The notes under the pieces were generated by a model. The model was not told the DNA's origin. It made no database searches and worked only from the letters and a program-made list of their open reading frames with translations. From Leptidea sinapis (taxonomy: Eukaryota > Arthropoda > Insecta > Lepidoptera > Pieridae), in NCBI RefSeq assembly GCF_905404315.1, contig NC_066275.1:1736001-1800000 (forward strand): DNA of 64,000 nucleotides. Direction: 5' to 3'. The translations under genes were made by a program, and so were the position numbers. This document shows positions 43,135 to 52,914 of the stretch, piece by piece. Numbering within the stretch: the first letter of the stretch is position 1; each line of letters opens with the position of its first letter.

Positions 43135-43461
43135 TTACTGCAACAATAAATATTGATTCAATAGTTTTTTAAATTTATTTTTGTTTGGTTCCCGTCGGAT
43201 GTCGTCTGGTAAACTATTAAACAGATATGGTATTCTTTTCTTTAAAGTTCTATCGCCAAAGTAATTGCTTCCTCTAGGTACTTCAAGTTTGCCTGATGTC
43301 ATCGAACGGGTGCCATGATTATGACTAATTAAGGATGGCCTATGATCTTGAGAGTCATGGTTATTTAAGGCTAAAAGGTATTTGTGCTTTTTACTTATTA
43401 CAAATTTTAAATAACTTTGAGTAATTGTCTTTACATTTAGCTTATGTTTTTTTGTTAACAA
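43135..43461 (-). pseudogene. LINE ORF2 C-terminal fragment (108 codons open)
   Basis: The minus-strand frame ends HNHGTRSMTSGKLEVPRGSN, YFGDRTLKKRIPYLFNSLPD and DIRREPNKNKFKKLLNQYLL. The order H-x-x-T-R, then a FxxSxxxxxxxLFNSLP-type block and NKFKxxLxxYLL is typical of the C-terminus of jockey/CR1-group ORF2 proteins. The reverse transcriptase itself is absent, so it is a 5'-truncated copy. Confidence 0.7.
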
Positions 43462-43679
43462 GTAATTTTAAAAACCTTATTAGCAATGCTTCGATTTTAT
43501 CAATATATGTTTTAAATGTAAGACCATAACTATCAAGAGCATAGCTCATAATAATAATCATAATCTACTAATGTATAATACAAACATTTTAATGTAGCTA
43601 AGGGAACTTTAAAACTTAAGTGATAGAATTTACCTAAAAGTATCCATAACTTAGTGTATATATATATTATCCTTACCTT

Positions 43680-44050
43680 AGTAGAATATATAATGTAACT
43701 AGCTGCCCCGACAGACGTTGTTCTGTAGATAGTAAAAAAACAACTGTTTTATATTTCAAAACATCAAAAATTATTTCGTAAATATGCTCCCTGTTGTTAG
43801 AATGAAATTGTTTCACAGCGGAACTGTCAAACCGTGCGTCACTAAATTCTCTCATAGAAAATATGTCCATACAAAACAAATATTGAAAATAAAAATATTT
43901 ATGGGTCCCAAATCGAAATAAAAACTACCCTATCTCTCAAGTTGGACCAAACTGCACTACATGAAGTAATCACCATTAAAATCCGTTCATTAGTTTAGGA
44001 GTCCATTGAGAACAAACATTGTGACACGAGATTTATATATATTAAGATAA
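43680..44050 (-). repeat. Inverted repeat pair, right member (family I)
   Basis: This is the inverse of 41125-41495, with CTAGCTGCCCCGACAGACG at its outer end and GTGACACGAGATTTATATAT at the other. The open frame at 43673-43879 is a by-product of the repeat. Confidence 0.75.
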
Positions 44051-44514
44051 ACTTAATTATTAAAGAAGAATGTTGTATACTGTAATTGTTATATTAAATG
44101 TGACACAAAATTTATGATATTGCTGTTAAAACTTTTTACTTACATTATTTTATTTTTAAAGTTTTAAGTCATTTTGTGTAAAATGACTTTCTTATAATAT
44201 ATTGTTTTCAGTTTTCCATACTAAAATTTACACGATTTTTCTTTTAATTTACAAAGGTTTGGTTCCATTTAACAGCTTGAATTTTTATAATTGACATTAA
44301 TGGGTTCACGTGACAATATTAACGAAGGTGCTTTACAAGAGCGAAGCGAAAAAATATAATGACAATTTAACATAATAAGACGATATGTGCTTGTTAACTT
44401 CACACTTACATAAACGAATTTAATAATGATTTTCTTTGATAATATTATTTTTGTTTTGCCAAAAATTGTTATTTTAAACTAAAAGCATAAAAAAGCAGCC
44501 AAGTGCGAGTCGGA

Positions 44515-44895
44515 CTCTGCCCATGAAGGGTTCCGTAGCAGCAAGTAACATAATATTATGTTTTTATTTTATATTTTTACGGTTTACGCTTTATAAAATA
44601 TTAAATGATGAATGATATATAAATCCTATATATCATTTTTGAAGACCTATCCATAGATTCACGAATGGGTTTTCATGAAAAAAAAAATTTTTTTGTGTGT
44701 CAGTTCTAAGTATAAGGGACCCACCAACATTTATTGTTTCTTTTCTATTTTTGTATAAATATAATATATGCGGTTCACAGAATACATCTACTTACCAAGT
44801 TTTTAACAGTATATTTCTAATCATTTCAGAAAAAAGTGGCTATCATATACGGACGGATAGACAGACAGACATGACGAATCCATAGGAGTTCTGTA
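44515..44895 (-). repeat. Dispersed repeat family L
   Basis: CGAGTCGGACTCTGCCCATG, AAGGGTTCCGTAGCAGC and further on GGACGGATAGACAGACAGAC and ATGACGAATCCATAGG are the inverse of blocks in 56655-56735 (GGGCTCCGTAGCC, GGATTCGTCATTTGTCTGTC). The jockey-like LINE inserted just beyond it. Confidence 0.5.
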
Positions 44896-44960
44896 TTTGT
44901 GTTGTGTGTGTTGAAAAAAATTCTTGACGACCGTGAAAATGTTACCATTTCGAAAGTAAT

Positions 44961-44963
44961 CTC

Positions 44964-44969
<6 letters not shown>
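44961..44969. repeat. Candidate target-site duplication, 3' side of the LINE
   Basis: CTCTCAATT here matches CCCTCAATT at 50691-50699 with one difference. The last two bases overlap the poly(T) run. Confidence 0.55.
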
Positions 44970-45006
<37 letters not shown>

Positions 45007-45007
<1 letters not shown>

Positions 45008-45579
45008 AGAGGAGGAAATACTGTTACGTATTTACGCCCCGGAACGGGGCGTAATATGTCGGACTCGAGTGTCCGCGTAAGCGGACACCCCATACCGACT
45101 AAAACCTCCTCTGTGCTGTTAGCAGCCCTGGCTTTCACAGCGAAGTAGGACGTGGGCCGTGGAGGCCGCAAAGACTACGCAACAACAGTCGCGGGGCGTC
45201 TCCTAAGGAGACTCGAACCTCAGACCGGCTGTGTGCTTGTGGGAAGGAGAGAGAATGAAAATGAAGATGAAATGAAGATGAAAGATGAAAAGGTGATAAG
45301 AGCACACTCGCCGGCGAGTGTGGTGATGTTTTGTGTAATGTATGTAAGTGTGTATGTATGTGTTTATGATTGCATGTATGTATGTTTGTATGTGTGTAAG
45401 TAGTGTTAATGTTTGTGTGCATGTATGTTTGTGTTTGTGTCTGTTTGTGGAGTGTGTTTGTGATTGTGTAAGTCGTGTATGTCAGTCCGTCAGTCAGTCC
45501 GTGTGTGAGTGGGTGTAGTGAAGCGATTACAGGACGAGGACTAACGTCTCGTCGGGTATCAAAACAATGTGTGGTGTAT
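45007..45579 (-). other. 3' UTR of the LINE
   Basis: Non-coding DNA between the ORF2 stop and the poly(A) tail. It is C/A-rich in element orientation, with ACATACAT-type simple sequence at about 45330-45480. A 196-codon frame (45135-45725) overlaps it and the end of ORF2, but its His/Thr-rich low-complexity translation does not look like a protein. Confidence 0.75.
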
Positions 45580-48471
45580 CTAGGGTGCGGGCCGCTGGCC
45601 ATCGTCAGAGTGACGAGTGCCAGTGGTTTGCGGTGGTTGACCGCGCCTACGCCTGCGAAGGCGGTGTGTGCGTGTCTGTGTCGGTGTTTGTGTGGGTGTC
45701 GCGTTCGCGATGGTGATGTCGTCATCCGGGTCTACCGTTACGTGTCTGGGACGTCTTATTGGGTTGAGACTATGGTGAAGGGGGGTGTACCCGCATGCCT
45801 TCCTAACCAAGATGTTGGGATGGTTAGGCGCCTTGTCAAAGAAGCGTCGCGAGATCTCTTTAAAGTGTTGAGCTATTGTCGGAAGCTCTAGGTCGCGGTG
45901 AAGGTCAACGTTTCGGATGAACCACGGGGCTCCGGTTGCCATGCGCGTGAATTTATTTTGAACTACTTGCAAACGGCGTAAGTAGCTCGGTCGGGTGTGC
46001 GCGAAGACGACGCTTGCGTATGACAGTATGGGCCGTACGATGGTTTTGTACATCGTCACTTTGTGTTTGAGCGGAAGTTTGCTTCGCCCACACACAAGTG
46101 GATAAAGGCGACTGAGGACAAATCGGGCTCTATTGCATACCGTATCAATATGTTTTTTGAAGTTCATATTGCTGTTGAACGTGACTCCTAAGTATTTGTA
46201 ATCCTTCACCCACGGTATGGGTGTTTCATACAGTTTAATAACGTCAGTCGGTTGTTTTTTAGCGCGGATGCTATTCGCGTTACCGAAGAGTACCGCTGCA
46301 CTCTTGGTGGGGTTCACTTCAATCCGCCATTTTCTGAACCAGTTGCCTAGTTCATCGACGGCGGCTTGAAGCACTTTAATGTTCTTGCTCAAGGTTGAGC
46401 GGTTGGAGCCGAAGTAGAGTGCCGTGTCGTCAGCGTACTGAGCGAGCTGGACACTCGGAAACTTGGGAATGTCGCTCGTGAAGAGCGAGAAAAGAGTGGG
46501 AGAGAGGACCGAACCCTGTGGCACGCCAGACCTGATGGGTCTGGGTGAGGATAGGGTGCCCTCTACTCGATATCGGAAGGAGCGATCGGTAAGGTAGGCT
46601 CGAATGATGCGCACGAGCCTGTCTGGCACTCCCAGTTGATACAGCTTGAATACTAAGCCGTTGTGCCATACCTTGTCGAAGGCCTTCGCGACATCGAAGA
46701 ACACGGCTGCCGTGGTAGCGTGAAATTGACGCCGTATGAGAATGTACTCGGTGAGTCGGTGAGCCTGCTGGGGACACGAGTGAGCGGTTCTGAATCCGAA
46801 CTGTATGTCGGGTATCAGGTTAAGCTCCGCGATGTAATGATTAAGACGCGCGAGAATTAATCTTTCGTAAAGTTTCCCGATCGAGTTAATTAAGCTAATA
46901 GGCCTATAGCTACTCGGATTAGCTTTAGGTTTATTGGGTTTTGGGATACCGATAACAATGGAATCCTTCCATTGTTCGGGGAACGCGCTATTAGACAATA
47001 GAATATTAAAAATGGTAACCAATAAAGTAATAAGAGTCGAGGGTAGGATTTTAAGAACCCTATTGTTTATAGTGTTGGGCCCCGGGGCCTTCTTGGAGTG
47101 AAGCTCCTTAATTATTAGTTTCACCTCTTCGTAAGAGGTGGGTTTTATTACGTCGCCTGAAGGGCTCAGAGCGGAGCGACGTTCAACTTCACGATCAACT
47201 TCGTCAACGTGTGTCGGGTCGGCTGCTGCATTTGGAGAGCACTGACTCTCGAGACTATCGGCGAGGCATTCAGCCTTCTCATCGTCATCGAGCGCCGGCT
47301 GCAGTCCCGGTCTGTCCAAAGGAGGCATGACAGTGGGCGGCTCCTGTTTGAACGCGCGAGGCAGCTTCCAGAAAGCCACATGTGATGGCTTAAGGTTGCC
47401 GAGCAAGCGGTCCCAACGTTCGCCGCGGAGTTCCGCGATACGTTCCCGTACCACCCGCTGTAGGTAGCGGAGGTGGCGCCTATTCTCGACCGACGGATAC
47501 CTGTCGTAAAGTCTAGTGGCTCTGTGCTTCTGTGTGAGTAAGTTCCTGACCTCTGGAGGCAGGTTTAGGCGATGCGGTTGCATCGTCGGAACCTGCCTGG
47601 AGCAGGCCTTGATCCTACTCTGTATGTGTGACGTCACATGAGAGATAGCACTGTGAGCCGTGTCGACCGAGTCGATGACGTCCGGTATACGGTCAAGGTC
47701 GTCGGACTTGATAGACTCGAGATCCTTTTCCAGCCGTTGCCAGTCGATCACTGTTTTCGTCGGTGGTTGAAAGTTAACCGGTGGGCCTAGATTTAGGACG
47801 ACGGGCCGGTGGTCTGACTCTAATTCGTGAAGAACCTCGATTGAATTTACATTGAGCGTTACGTTTTTAAGTAACGCAACGTCTAGAATGTCGGGTCGGT
47901 GCGCGACGTTATCCGGATAACGTGTTGGTTCGTCGGGTGCTATTACTGAAAAGTTCCGCGTGTCTGTGAGAGAGTTTAATAAAATTCCGTTTCTATTTGT
48001 GGCTCTACTGTTCCAGCTGGAGTGTTTGGCGTTAAGATCGCCGCCCACTATGACTGCGGCCCCGTGGCCGAGTAATGCTTCTATATCTGTGTCTAATATT
48101 TGTTTGTTCGGCGGAAGATAAGCTGAAATAACAGTGATCGGCTGGTGATTCGCCATACTGACCCGGATGGCAGAGGCCTCGATGTTAGTGAGGACCGGAG
48201 GATCTATAGGTATACAGTGTAGAGACCTTTTAAAATAAATGAGGGTGCCGCCCATACGGGTGGTGCGATCATTCCTAACTAAGTTATAATTAGCGATACG
48301 CGGATCGCGTATACGTGGTTTTAAAAATGTCTCTTGCACTAAGAATAGGTCTAATTGATGTTCGTGAGCGAACTCCTTCACCAAGTCTAGTTGAGGCTTA
48401 AGGCCTTGGGCGTTAAAATACGCTATACGGAGCGTATGTGGTTTGACCCGTCCGCTTACGTTATTAGGCAT
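45580..48471 (-). CDS. ORF2: endonuclease-reverse transcriptase of the LINE
   Basis: The 963-codon frame makes the protein that nicks the target and reverse-transcribes the element's RNA in the nucleus. An apurinic-like endonuclease occupies about residues 14-228: IAYFNAQGL (N20), QETFL (E47), GGDLNAKH (D145, N147) and SDHRP (219-223). The reverse transcriptase is at about 455-750, with KAPGPN, YRPISL, FDVAKAFD (D593), GVPQGSVLSP (649-658) and the catalytic QYADD (D681, D682). A typical thumb region follows, then a basic C-terminus (RLRRRRRG). No stop or frameshift interrupts it and every catalytic residue I looked for is present. The start ATG at 48471 overlaps the end of ORF1 by 8 nt (ATGCCTAA), suggesting coupled or re-initiated translation. 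Confidence 0.9.
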   Translation of the reverse strand: MPNNVSGRVKPHTLRIAYFNAQGLKPQLDLVKEFAHEHQLDLFLVQETFLKPRIRDPRIANYNLVRNDRTTRMGGTLIYFKRSLHCIPIDPPVLTNIEASAIRVSMANHQPITVISAYLPPNKQILDTDIEALLGHGAAVIVGGDLNAKHSSWNSRATNRNGILLNSLTDTRNFSVIAPDEPTRYPDNVAHRPDILDVALLKNVTLNVNSIEVLHELESDHRPVVLNLGPPVNFQPPTKTVIDWQRLEKDLESIKSDDLDRIPDVIDSVDTAHSAISHVTSHIQSRIKACSRQVPTMQPHRLNLPPEVRNLLTQKHRATRLYDRYPSVENRRHLRYLQRVVRERIAELRGERWDRLLGNLKPSHVAFWKLPRAFKQEPPTVMPPLDRPGLQPALDDDEKAECLADSLESQCSPNAAADPTHVDEVDREVERRSALSPSGDVIKPTSYEEVKLIIKELHSKKAPGPNTINNRVLKILPSTLITLLVTIFNILLSNSAFPEQWKDSIVIGIPKPNKPKANPSSYRPISLINSIGKLYERLILARLNHYIAELNLIPDIQFGFRTAHSCPQQAHRLTEYILIRRQFHATTAAVFFDVAKAFDKVWHNGLVFKLYQLGVPDRLVRIIRAYLTDRSFRYRVEGTLSSPRPIRSGVPQGSVLSPTLFSLFTSDIPKFPSVQLAQYADDTALYFGSNRSTLSKNIKVLQAAVDELGNWFRKWRIEVNPTKSAAVLFGNANSIRAKKQPTDVIKLYETPIPWVKDYKYLGVTFNSNMNFKKHIDTVCNRARFVLSRLYPLVCGRSKLPLKHKVTMYKTIVRPILSYASVVFAHTRPSYLRRLQVVQNKFTRMATGAPWFIRNVDLHRDLELPTIAQHFKEISRRFFDKAPNHPNILVRKACGYTPLHHSLNPIRRPRHVTVDPDDDITIANATPTQTPTQTRTHRLRRRRRGQPPQTTGTRHSDDGQRPAP

Positions 48472-50131
48472 CGCGAATGTTGTTTTTATACTTTAGCCCT
48501 ATTTCGGTGAGGGCACGGAATATTTTGCCGTTGTCTGCCATAACTTGCAGGAGCGACGGCGGGTCTTCCCGGACAGCATCGAGCCTGCTGGCCAGGGCTG
48601 TTATTTCGTCAATGTCGAACATCTCTGACAGTTCGAACATGAAAGCAAAGGTGCTGCCGCCTTTGCTACCTGTTGCCGCGGACGCGGGCGCCGGGGGCCT
48701 CGGTCGCGGGACCGACGCCGCCGGGCGGGACGCTAGCGGAGGCCGGAGGGGCGCGGGGGCCGCGAGAGTGGCCTCTGTGGCAGCGTTGGCAGCCGGAGGA
48801 GACCTCGCCCAGGCGTTTACCTTTGGAGGCGGCGCAGGTTTGAAGGTTGGAGTGAACTCCACCTTCTCTGCTCTGCCTTGCGGCTGGCGGCGCCCTGGGT
48901 GACGCTTGTGTTTGGGTGCCTTGGGACACCCGCGATAGCTCGCGGGGTGCCCCTTCTCCCCGCACAAGACGCAGGCCGGGGGCTCCGCGCATTGCGCTGG
49001 TCGAGGGCACTCTGGCGTGCCGTGTTTCCCGAGGCACTTCACACACCTCGGGGTGTGTTCGCAATTTCGTGCCGAGTGCCCGTATAATTGGCATCTGTGG
49101 CACTGACCGGGCCCCCCGCGGTTGCGAGGAGCTTCGGTACGGATGCCCTGAAGGGAACAAACCGATTTTATATTGAATATTTCCTTTCCCTCTTGCGTGA
49201 GGTCGAGGACTACGAGAACCATGTTAAATGGTTGTTTATTGTTGGTTCCGCGCATACGGTGCACCTCGTGTGCGGGGTAACCCTGCTCTTTGAGGTCCGA
49301 CAGAATGTCGGCCTCGTCTAATTCTTTGGGAACGTTTCTAATAACGACCCTCAGACGCTTCTCCTCGGGCAGGGCGTACGTGTGGAAACCCACACTCAGC
49401 TCTCTAAGAAGAGATGTCAGGGCGCGGTGGTCCGCTACCTCCCTGGTCTCTAATTTGATTAGAGATTGGTACGCCCTCGCCTGGAAGGAGAGCGTCTTCG
49501 GGATCCTGTTTTTGACGGTTAACCATCGGCCTCGGTCCCCTATAAAAATAGGAGGCGGGCGCTTGGTCGGAGGCGGTACGCGGGCTTTAGCGGGCGCGGG
49601 CGCGGACGCGGGAGCGGAGCCAGTCGTGGCCGCGGCTTTCTTCGCGGGTGTGATATCCAGAGAAGGCGATTCACGACCGCGCTTCTTCTTACGACTGACG
49701 GTGATGAAGCCGTCAGCATCCGACGCGACACTCTCCGCTCTCGACGGTAGAGCGGTTTCCGGCCGGGCCGGTGAAGCACTGGAAGCCTGAGGGGCTACCG
49801 TGCGGTCAGGACTGACCGCAGGGACCTTAGGGGTCGCCTGCGCGTCAAAGTACGCCTGAAGGACAGGCGGACGGGCTGATCGGGTGATCACTTTCCTCGG
49901 TTTGACCGAGGCCACGGAACTTGCGTCGGACGCATTACCTATATCCATTTCGGATTCCCCGTCGGAACTCGAAACGTCGGATGATGATTTGTATTTTTTG
50001 GATTTCGCTTTAATAGCGGCATCCACTGACTCATCTATAGATATCTTCATTAATGGAGCGATCTTCTCCGTAAATAATCTATCTAAGAGAGCGCTGAAGA
50101 AGCCCTCGTCGGGAACCATTGGTGAAGCCAT
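48464..50131 (-). CDS. ORF1: Gag-like RNA-binding protein of the LINE
   Basis: The 555-codon frame encodes the RNA-chaperone and particle protein that accompanies ORF2 in this group. The N-terminal third is acidic and serine-rich, then Ala/Pro-rich with KKKRGR (148-153). Residues 258-310 (RLRVVIRNVPKELDEADILS) look like an RRM-like fold. Three zinc knuckles follow at about 344-357 (CHRCQLYGHSARNC), 363-375 (CVKCLGKHGTPEC) and 387-402 (CVLCGEKGHPASYRGC). The C-terminus is Pro/Ala-rich and then contains DIDEITALASRLDAV. The frame is unbroken. The start at 50131 is the first ATG of the frame; the last 8 nt overlap ORF2. Confidence 0.88.
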   Translation of the reverse strand: MASPMVPDEGFFSALLDRLFTEKIAPLMKISIDESVDAAIKAKSKKYKSSSDVSSSDGESEMDIGNASDASSVASVKPRKVITRSARPPVLQAYFDAQATPKVPAVSPDRTVAPQASSASPARPETALPSRAESVASDADGFITVSRKKKRGRESPSLDITPAKKAAATTGSAPASAPAPAKARVPPPTKRPPPIFIGDRGRWLTVKNRIPKTLSFQARAYQSLIKLETREVADHRALTSLLRELSVGFHTYALPEEKRLRVVIRNVPKELDEADILSDLKEQGYPAHEVHRMRGTNNKQPFNMVLVVLDLTQEGKEIFNIKSVCSLQGIRTEAPRNRGGPGQCHRCQLYGHSARNCEHTPRCVKCLGKHGTPECPRPAQCAEPPACVLCGEKGHPASYRGCPKAPKHKRHPGRRQPQGRAEKVEFTPTFKPAPPPKVNAWARSPPAANAATEATLAAPAPLRPPLASRPAASVPRPRPPAPASAATGSKGGSTFAFMFELSEMFDIDEITALASRLDAVREDPPSLLQVMADNGKIFRALTEIGLKYKNNIRDA

Positions 50132-50690
50132 GGTTGTTGTTAATAAGTTGAGCGGGTGACAACCCCCGCTGCCCGAGTCAGGCAGAGGGGGAATATAATG
50201 ATAAAGTGGACAACTATACTTTTGTTGTACACTTGCACATTAATAAAATACTATTAATAATAATGAAATATACAAAAATTAAAAGAAATTAATAATAAGA
50301 ATTAAGCCTAAGACTTAGCTTTGCTGGATGTAGACTGGCTGGGCCGGAACCCCGATGTACGCTGTGCAGGCCCCCACGGAGAAGACACACACGGCACGAT
50401 CTGCAACACTCACAACACACACGATTAGCGTGCAGAATCGCGAAACACAGCACAGGTGCTAACTAACACGATCGTAAAACCGGGTAATTAACACTTATTA
50501 TAACTAAGCTACGTTCCGCGAAGGAACGTAACAGGTGCGAGACTCAAAGAGTCCCGAACAATGGCGCGCGACAACAATAGCTAGCCCAGGTGGCCTGAGC
50601 AGATAGTGCGATAACGCAGGTAATAAAATATTCGAAGGAGGACAGATAACGCGGCACGTGTGCTCGCGTTGCCTGCCTGAATCGAACTGA
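50132..50690 (-). promoter_or_regulatory. 5' UTR and internal promoter of the LINE
   Basis: The leader starts at TCAGTTCGATTCAGG (50690 downwards), which matches the arthropod initiator TCAGTY. At +28 to +33 from its A is ACACGT, five of six matches to the downstream promoter element RGWYVT. Jockey-type LINEs are known to use such internal TATA-less promoters so that the full RNA is regenerated. The spacing was counted by eye. Confidence 0.5.
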
Positions 50691-50699
50691 CCCTCAATT
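50691..50699. repeat. Candidate target-site duplication, 5' side of the LINE
   Basis: CCCTCAATT matches CTCTCAATT at 44961-44969 with one difference, and abuts the initiator-like 5' end. Confidence 0.55.
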
Positions 50700-51869
50700 G
50701 TTTTGTGGTGCACGAGGGTATTTATAGGCCTCCTATACCGGAATGTTTCAACGATTTTTGCATTAGTTGAAGCTCATGTAGGCACAAAAAGTAAACATTT
50801 GTTCTGTGTATGGATCATCATTATGTACAGCAATATGATGTTTCCAGAAAGATTACTCGATCTATTACTAATGCTTTCTTGGCAATAAAATGTTATTTAT
50901 CTAAAGCATAGGTTCTTAACGTGGGCGTTTGAGACTTTCGGTGGGGCAGTAGAAGACCCAGAGTAAATTAGGGGGCATTGAGATGGCGCAAATGGGGCGT
51001 GGGTAGATTAAAAAATATGGTCTAAAAAGGCAAAAAAATACACGAAAATACTCTAGAAAAAAACATATTCTCAGAGTGAGCGGTGAGCAAAATAAGGTTG
51101 AGAAACTATGATCTAAAGAAACATAAAAATTACAATTCGTTATTCATAATGCCTTTGTTAAGCACATTTGCAAGCGCTAATAAATCGAGCACAGATTACG
51201 CTTACAATAGACGCTGCATTGCGAATTAGTTTGAATCTTAAGTGCAAGCTAATTATAACATTATAATATATTTTGTTAAGATATTTTTACATCTGTTAAA
51301 CAAAAAATAACGTGCACATGATTATAAAGATTAACAAATAATTTTAATATCGTAGTGACTATTATTTCTGTTGAGATGAGCCTTATTACTCTGTGAGGAT
51401 AAGCCGAGTTTGAATCACAAACATTGAAATGTTATCCAATATAATGTTACATCGCGTGTCGAATTCAAATTCAATTTTCTTTATTGGAAGTCTCATTAAA
51501 CCAAATTGATGGTAATTCCATTGCAGTAATTAATTTACGAGTTCTATTTAAACGTTATATCCTATCTGTTATAGATAAAGGTATTTTATAAATTTACTTA
51601 AATAAATTATATTTATTTATTTATGGGCGTCACTTCTTATGATCACTTCAATTAAATAAAGCACAAGTGTTAATTCTTGGTTTCACAATAATTGTACGTT
51701 CTTACTACAAGTTCTAATTAAACATTTCTTGAGAAATCCTGCCTATGGACAGCTTATGTTGACAAGGAAAATGTACAATGAGTTACAATATTCAAGTTAA
51801 CTCCTTTTTTTTTCATATAGAGAGGTTAAAGTATGAAATTCCCGTTTTATTGTAATAGGTACTTCCGAA
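50700..51869. other. No gene seen
   Basis: A TATAAATA box on the minus strand near 50720-50730 lies about 38 bp upstream of the LINE start, perhaps by chance. The remainder is AT-rich, with a CAAATTCAATTTTCTTTATT block near 51468 that resembles a LINE 3' tail. Confidence 0.4.
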
Positions 51870-52150
51870 TTGATATAGAACCTTCATGGCTTGAGATTTA
51901 TGAGTGAAACTTTTTTCAAATGGTACCTATGTAGTTCTTCTTTTATAAATATGCATCTTTCGATTATCATCTTTTAGTTGTTTTTTTTATTCAGCTTATG
52001 CAAGAAAGAATTTGGAATTCGAATTTCGAGTGATTTTTGAATACGAGTTCCAAGGTGGAACTAACGCGGCAGAAACAAAATTATCTCGCAATATCAATGT
52101 TGGGTTTGGTGAGGTAACTGCTAATGAATGCACCGGCAAATTTCAATGTG
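51870..52150 (+). pseudogene. Mariner 5' fragment, mori-like
   Basis: The 5' flank (CATGGCTTGAGATTTATGAG, GAAACTTTTTTCAAATGG, TACCTATGTAGTTCTTC) matches 6950-7020. A frame then reads FEYEFQGGTNAAETKLSRNI and FGEVTANECT, the first helix-turn-helix of mariner transposase. The sequence leaves the element after about 52140, so most of the transposase is absent. Confidence 0.65.
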
Positions 52151-52914
52151 TATCTTTTCACTCCGTAAAATAAGCTGGAGTTAAGCTGACAAAAATATTA
52201 GATATAATTTTACAATTTAAGAAATTTTTGACCTAATAGGCGGTGGTGATCATTAATAAGCTCTTATACATACGAAAATGAATAAAATTGTTATAAATTA
52301 GTGGTGTGATTTATTTATTAAAGTACATGACATCATAATATATAGTACAATTTTCTACATCCTAAGAAACAATTTTGGTGTACTGAAATATATTATGACA
52401 ATTATTTAAAAAAAATGAATAAAAAAAAGAAAAACTTCTTATTGCAGATTGAGTGATTGGAGATTGGATTGTGATTGAAGGAGCATAAATTTTGTTGTTA
52501 AAAAAATTAATTTAATAATATTAGTAGATATAGTCAGGTGATCGTTATCCTGCAATCCTTATAGTCACTGAACTCATTTAAAAAATCCACATGCAGATGT
52601 AAAATGATTTCAAAAGAATCAAAATAATTCTCAAGCAATACTTCATTGATTTCCAGTCCCGGATTCAGAATTACCATAAAACAAGGAAATTAAAACCGTA
52701 ACAACAGAATTTACAAAGACTCTCAATTGAATGTCTCTGTTAAAACAAGTATGTTTTCATTGAGCTGTGCTTGAGTTACAGACAGTTTGAACCCACAATT
52801 AGTTACCAACTCATTGCTTTACTGCTTTGTGAGTAAAGTAGAGTATTACTAGGCATAACTTAGGACACATATTTTGATTTTGAATTGTTTATAATAAAGT
52901 TATTCAGGATTTTA
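52151..52914. other. AT-rich stretch, no gene seen
   Basis: The segment at 52630-52830 shares blocks with 28985-29170 (TTGAGCTGTGCTTGAGTTAC, TTTACTGCTTTGTGAGTA). Otherwise nothing is recognised. Confidence 0.45.

Larger units (their letters stand above)
44968..50690 (-). mobile_element. Full-length jockey-like non-LTR retrotransposon
   Basis: From 5' to 3' on the minus strand it has a 559-bp GC-rich leader, ORF1 with zinc knuckles, ORF2 with endonuclease and reverse transcriptase, a 573-bp 3' UTR and a 39-nt poly(A) tail (T-run at 44968-45006). Both ORFs are open over their full expected length. A 9-bp duplication with one mismatch flanks it, and the 5' junction falls exactly at TCAGTT, an arthropod initiator consensus. 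The element is visibly more GC-rich than its flanks. The two-ORF layout, poly(A) tail and lack of an RNase H domain fit the jockey clade; another clade of the same group is possible. Confidence 0.85.

Noticed and set aside
44968..45006. Poly(T) run as a simple microsatellite
   Set aside because: Its position exactly at the 3' end of the LINE, in the right orientation, makes it the element's poly(A) tail.
45135..45725. 196-codon minus-strand frame overlapping the ORF2 end and 3' UTR
   Set aside because: It is His/Thr-rich low-complexity sequence from ACAC-type simple repeats, with no start context or domain.
45475..45891. 138-codon plus-strand frame antisense to the end of the LINE ORF2
   Set aside because: It lies over the GC-rich ORF2 and 3' UTR, where stops are rare on the other strand. 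The translation is Val/Cys/Arg-rich with no domain.
48477..50159. Several long plus-strand and alternative-frame ORFs over LINE ORF1
   Set aside because: ORF1 is very GC-rich and Ala/Pro-rich, so long shadow frames are expected. Only the minus-strand 555-codon frame has zinc knuckles.
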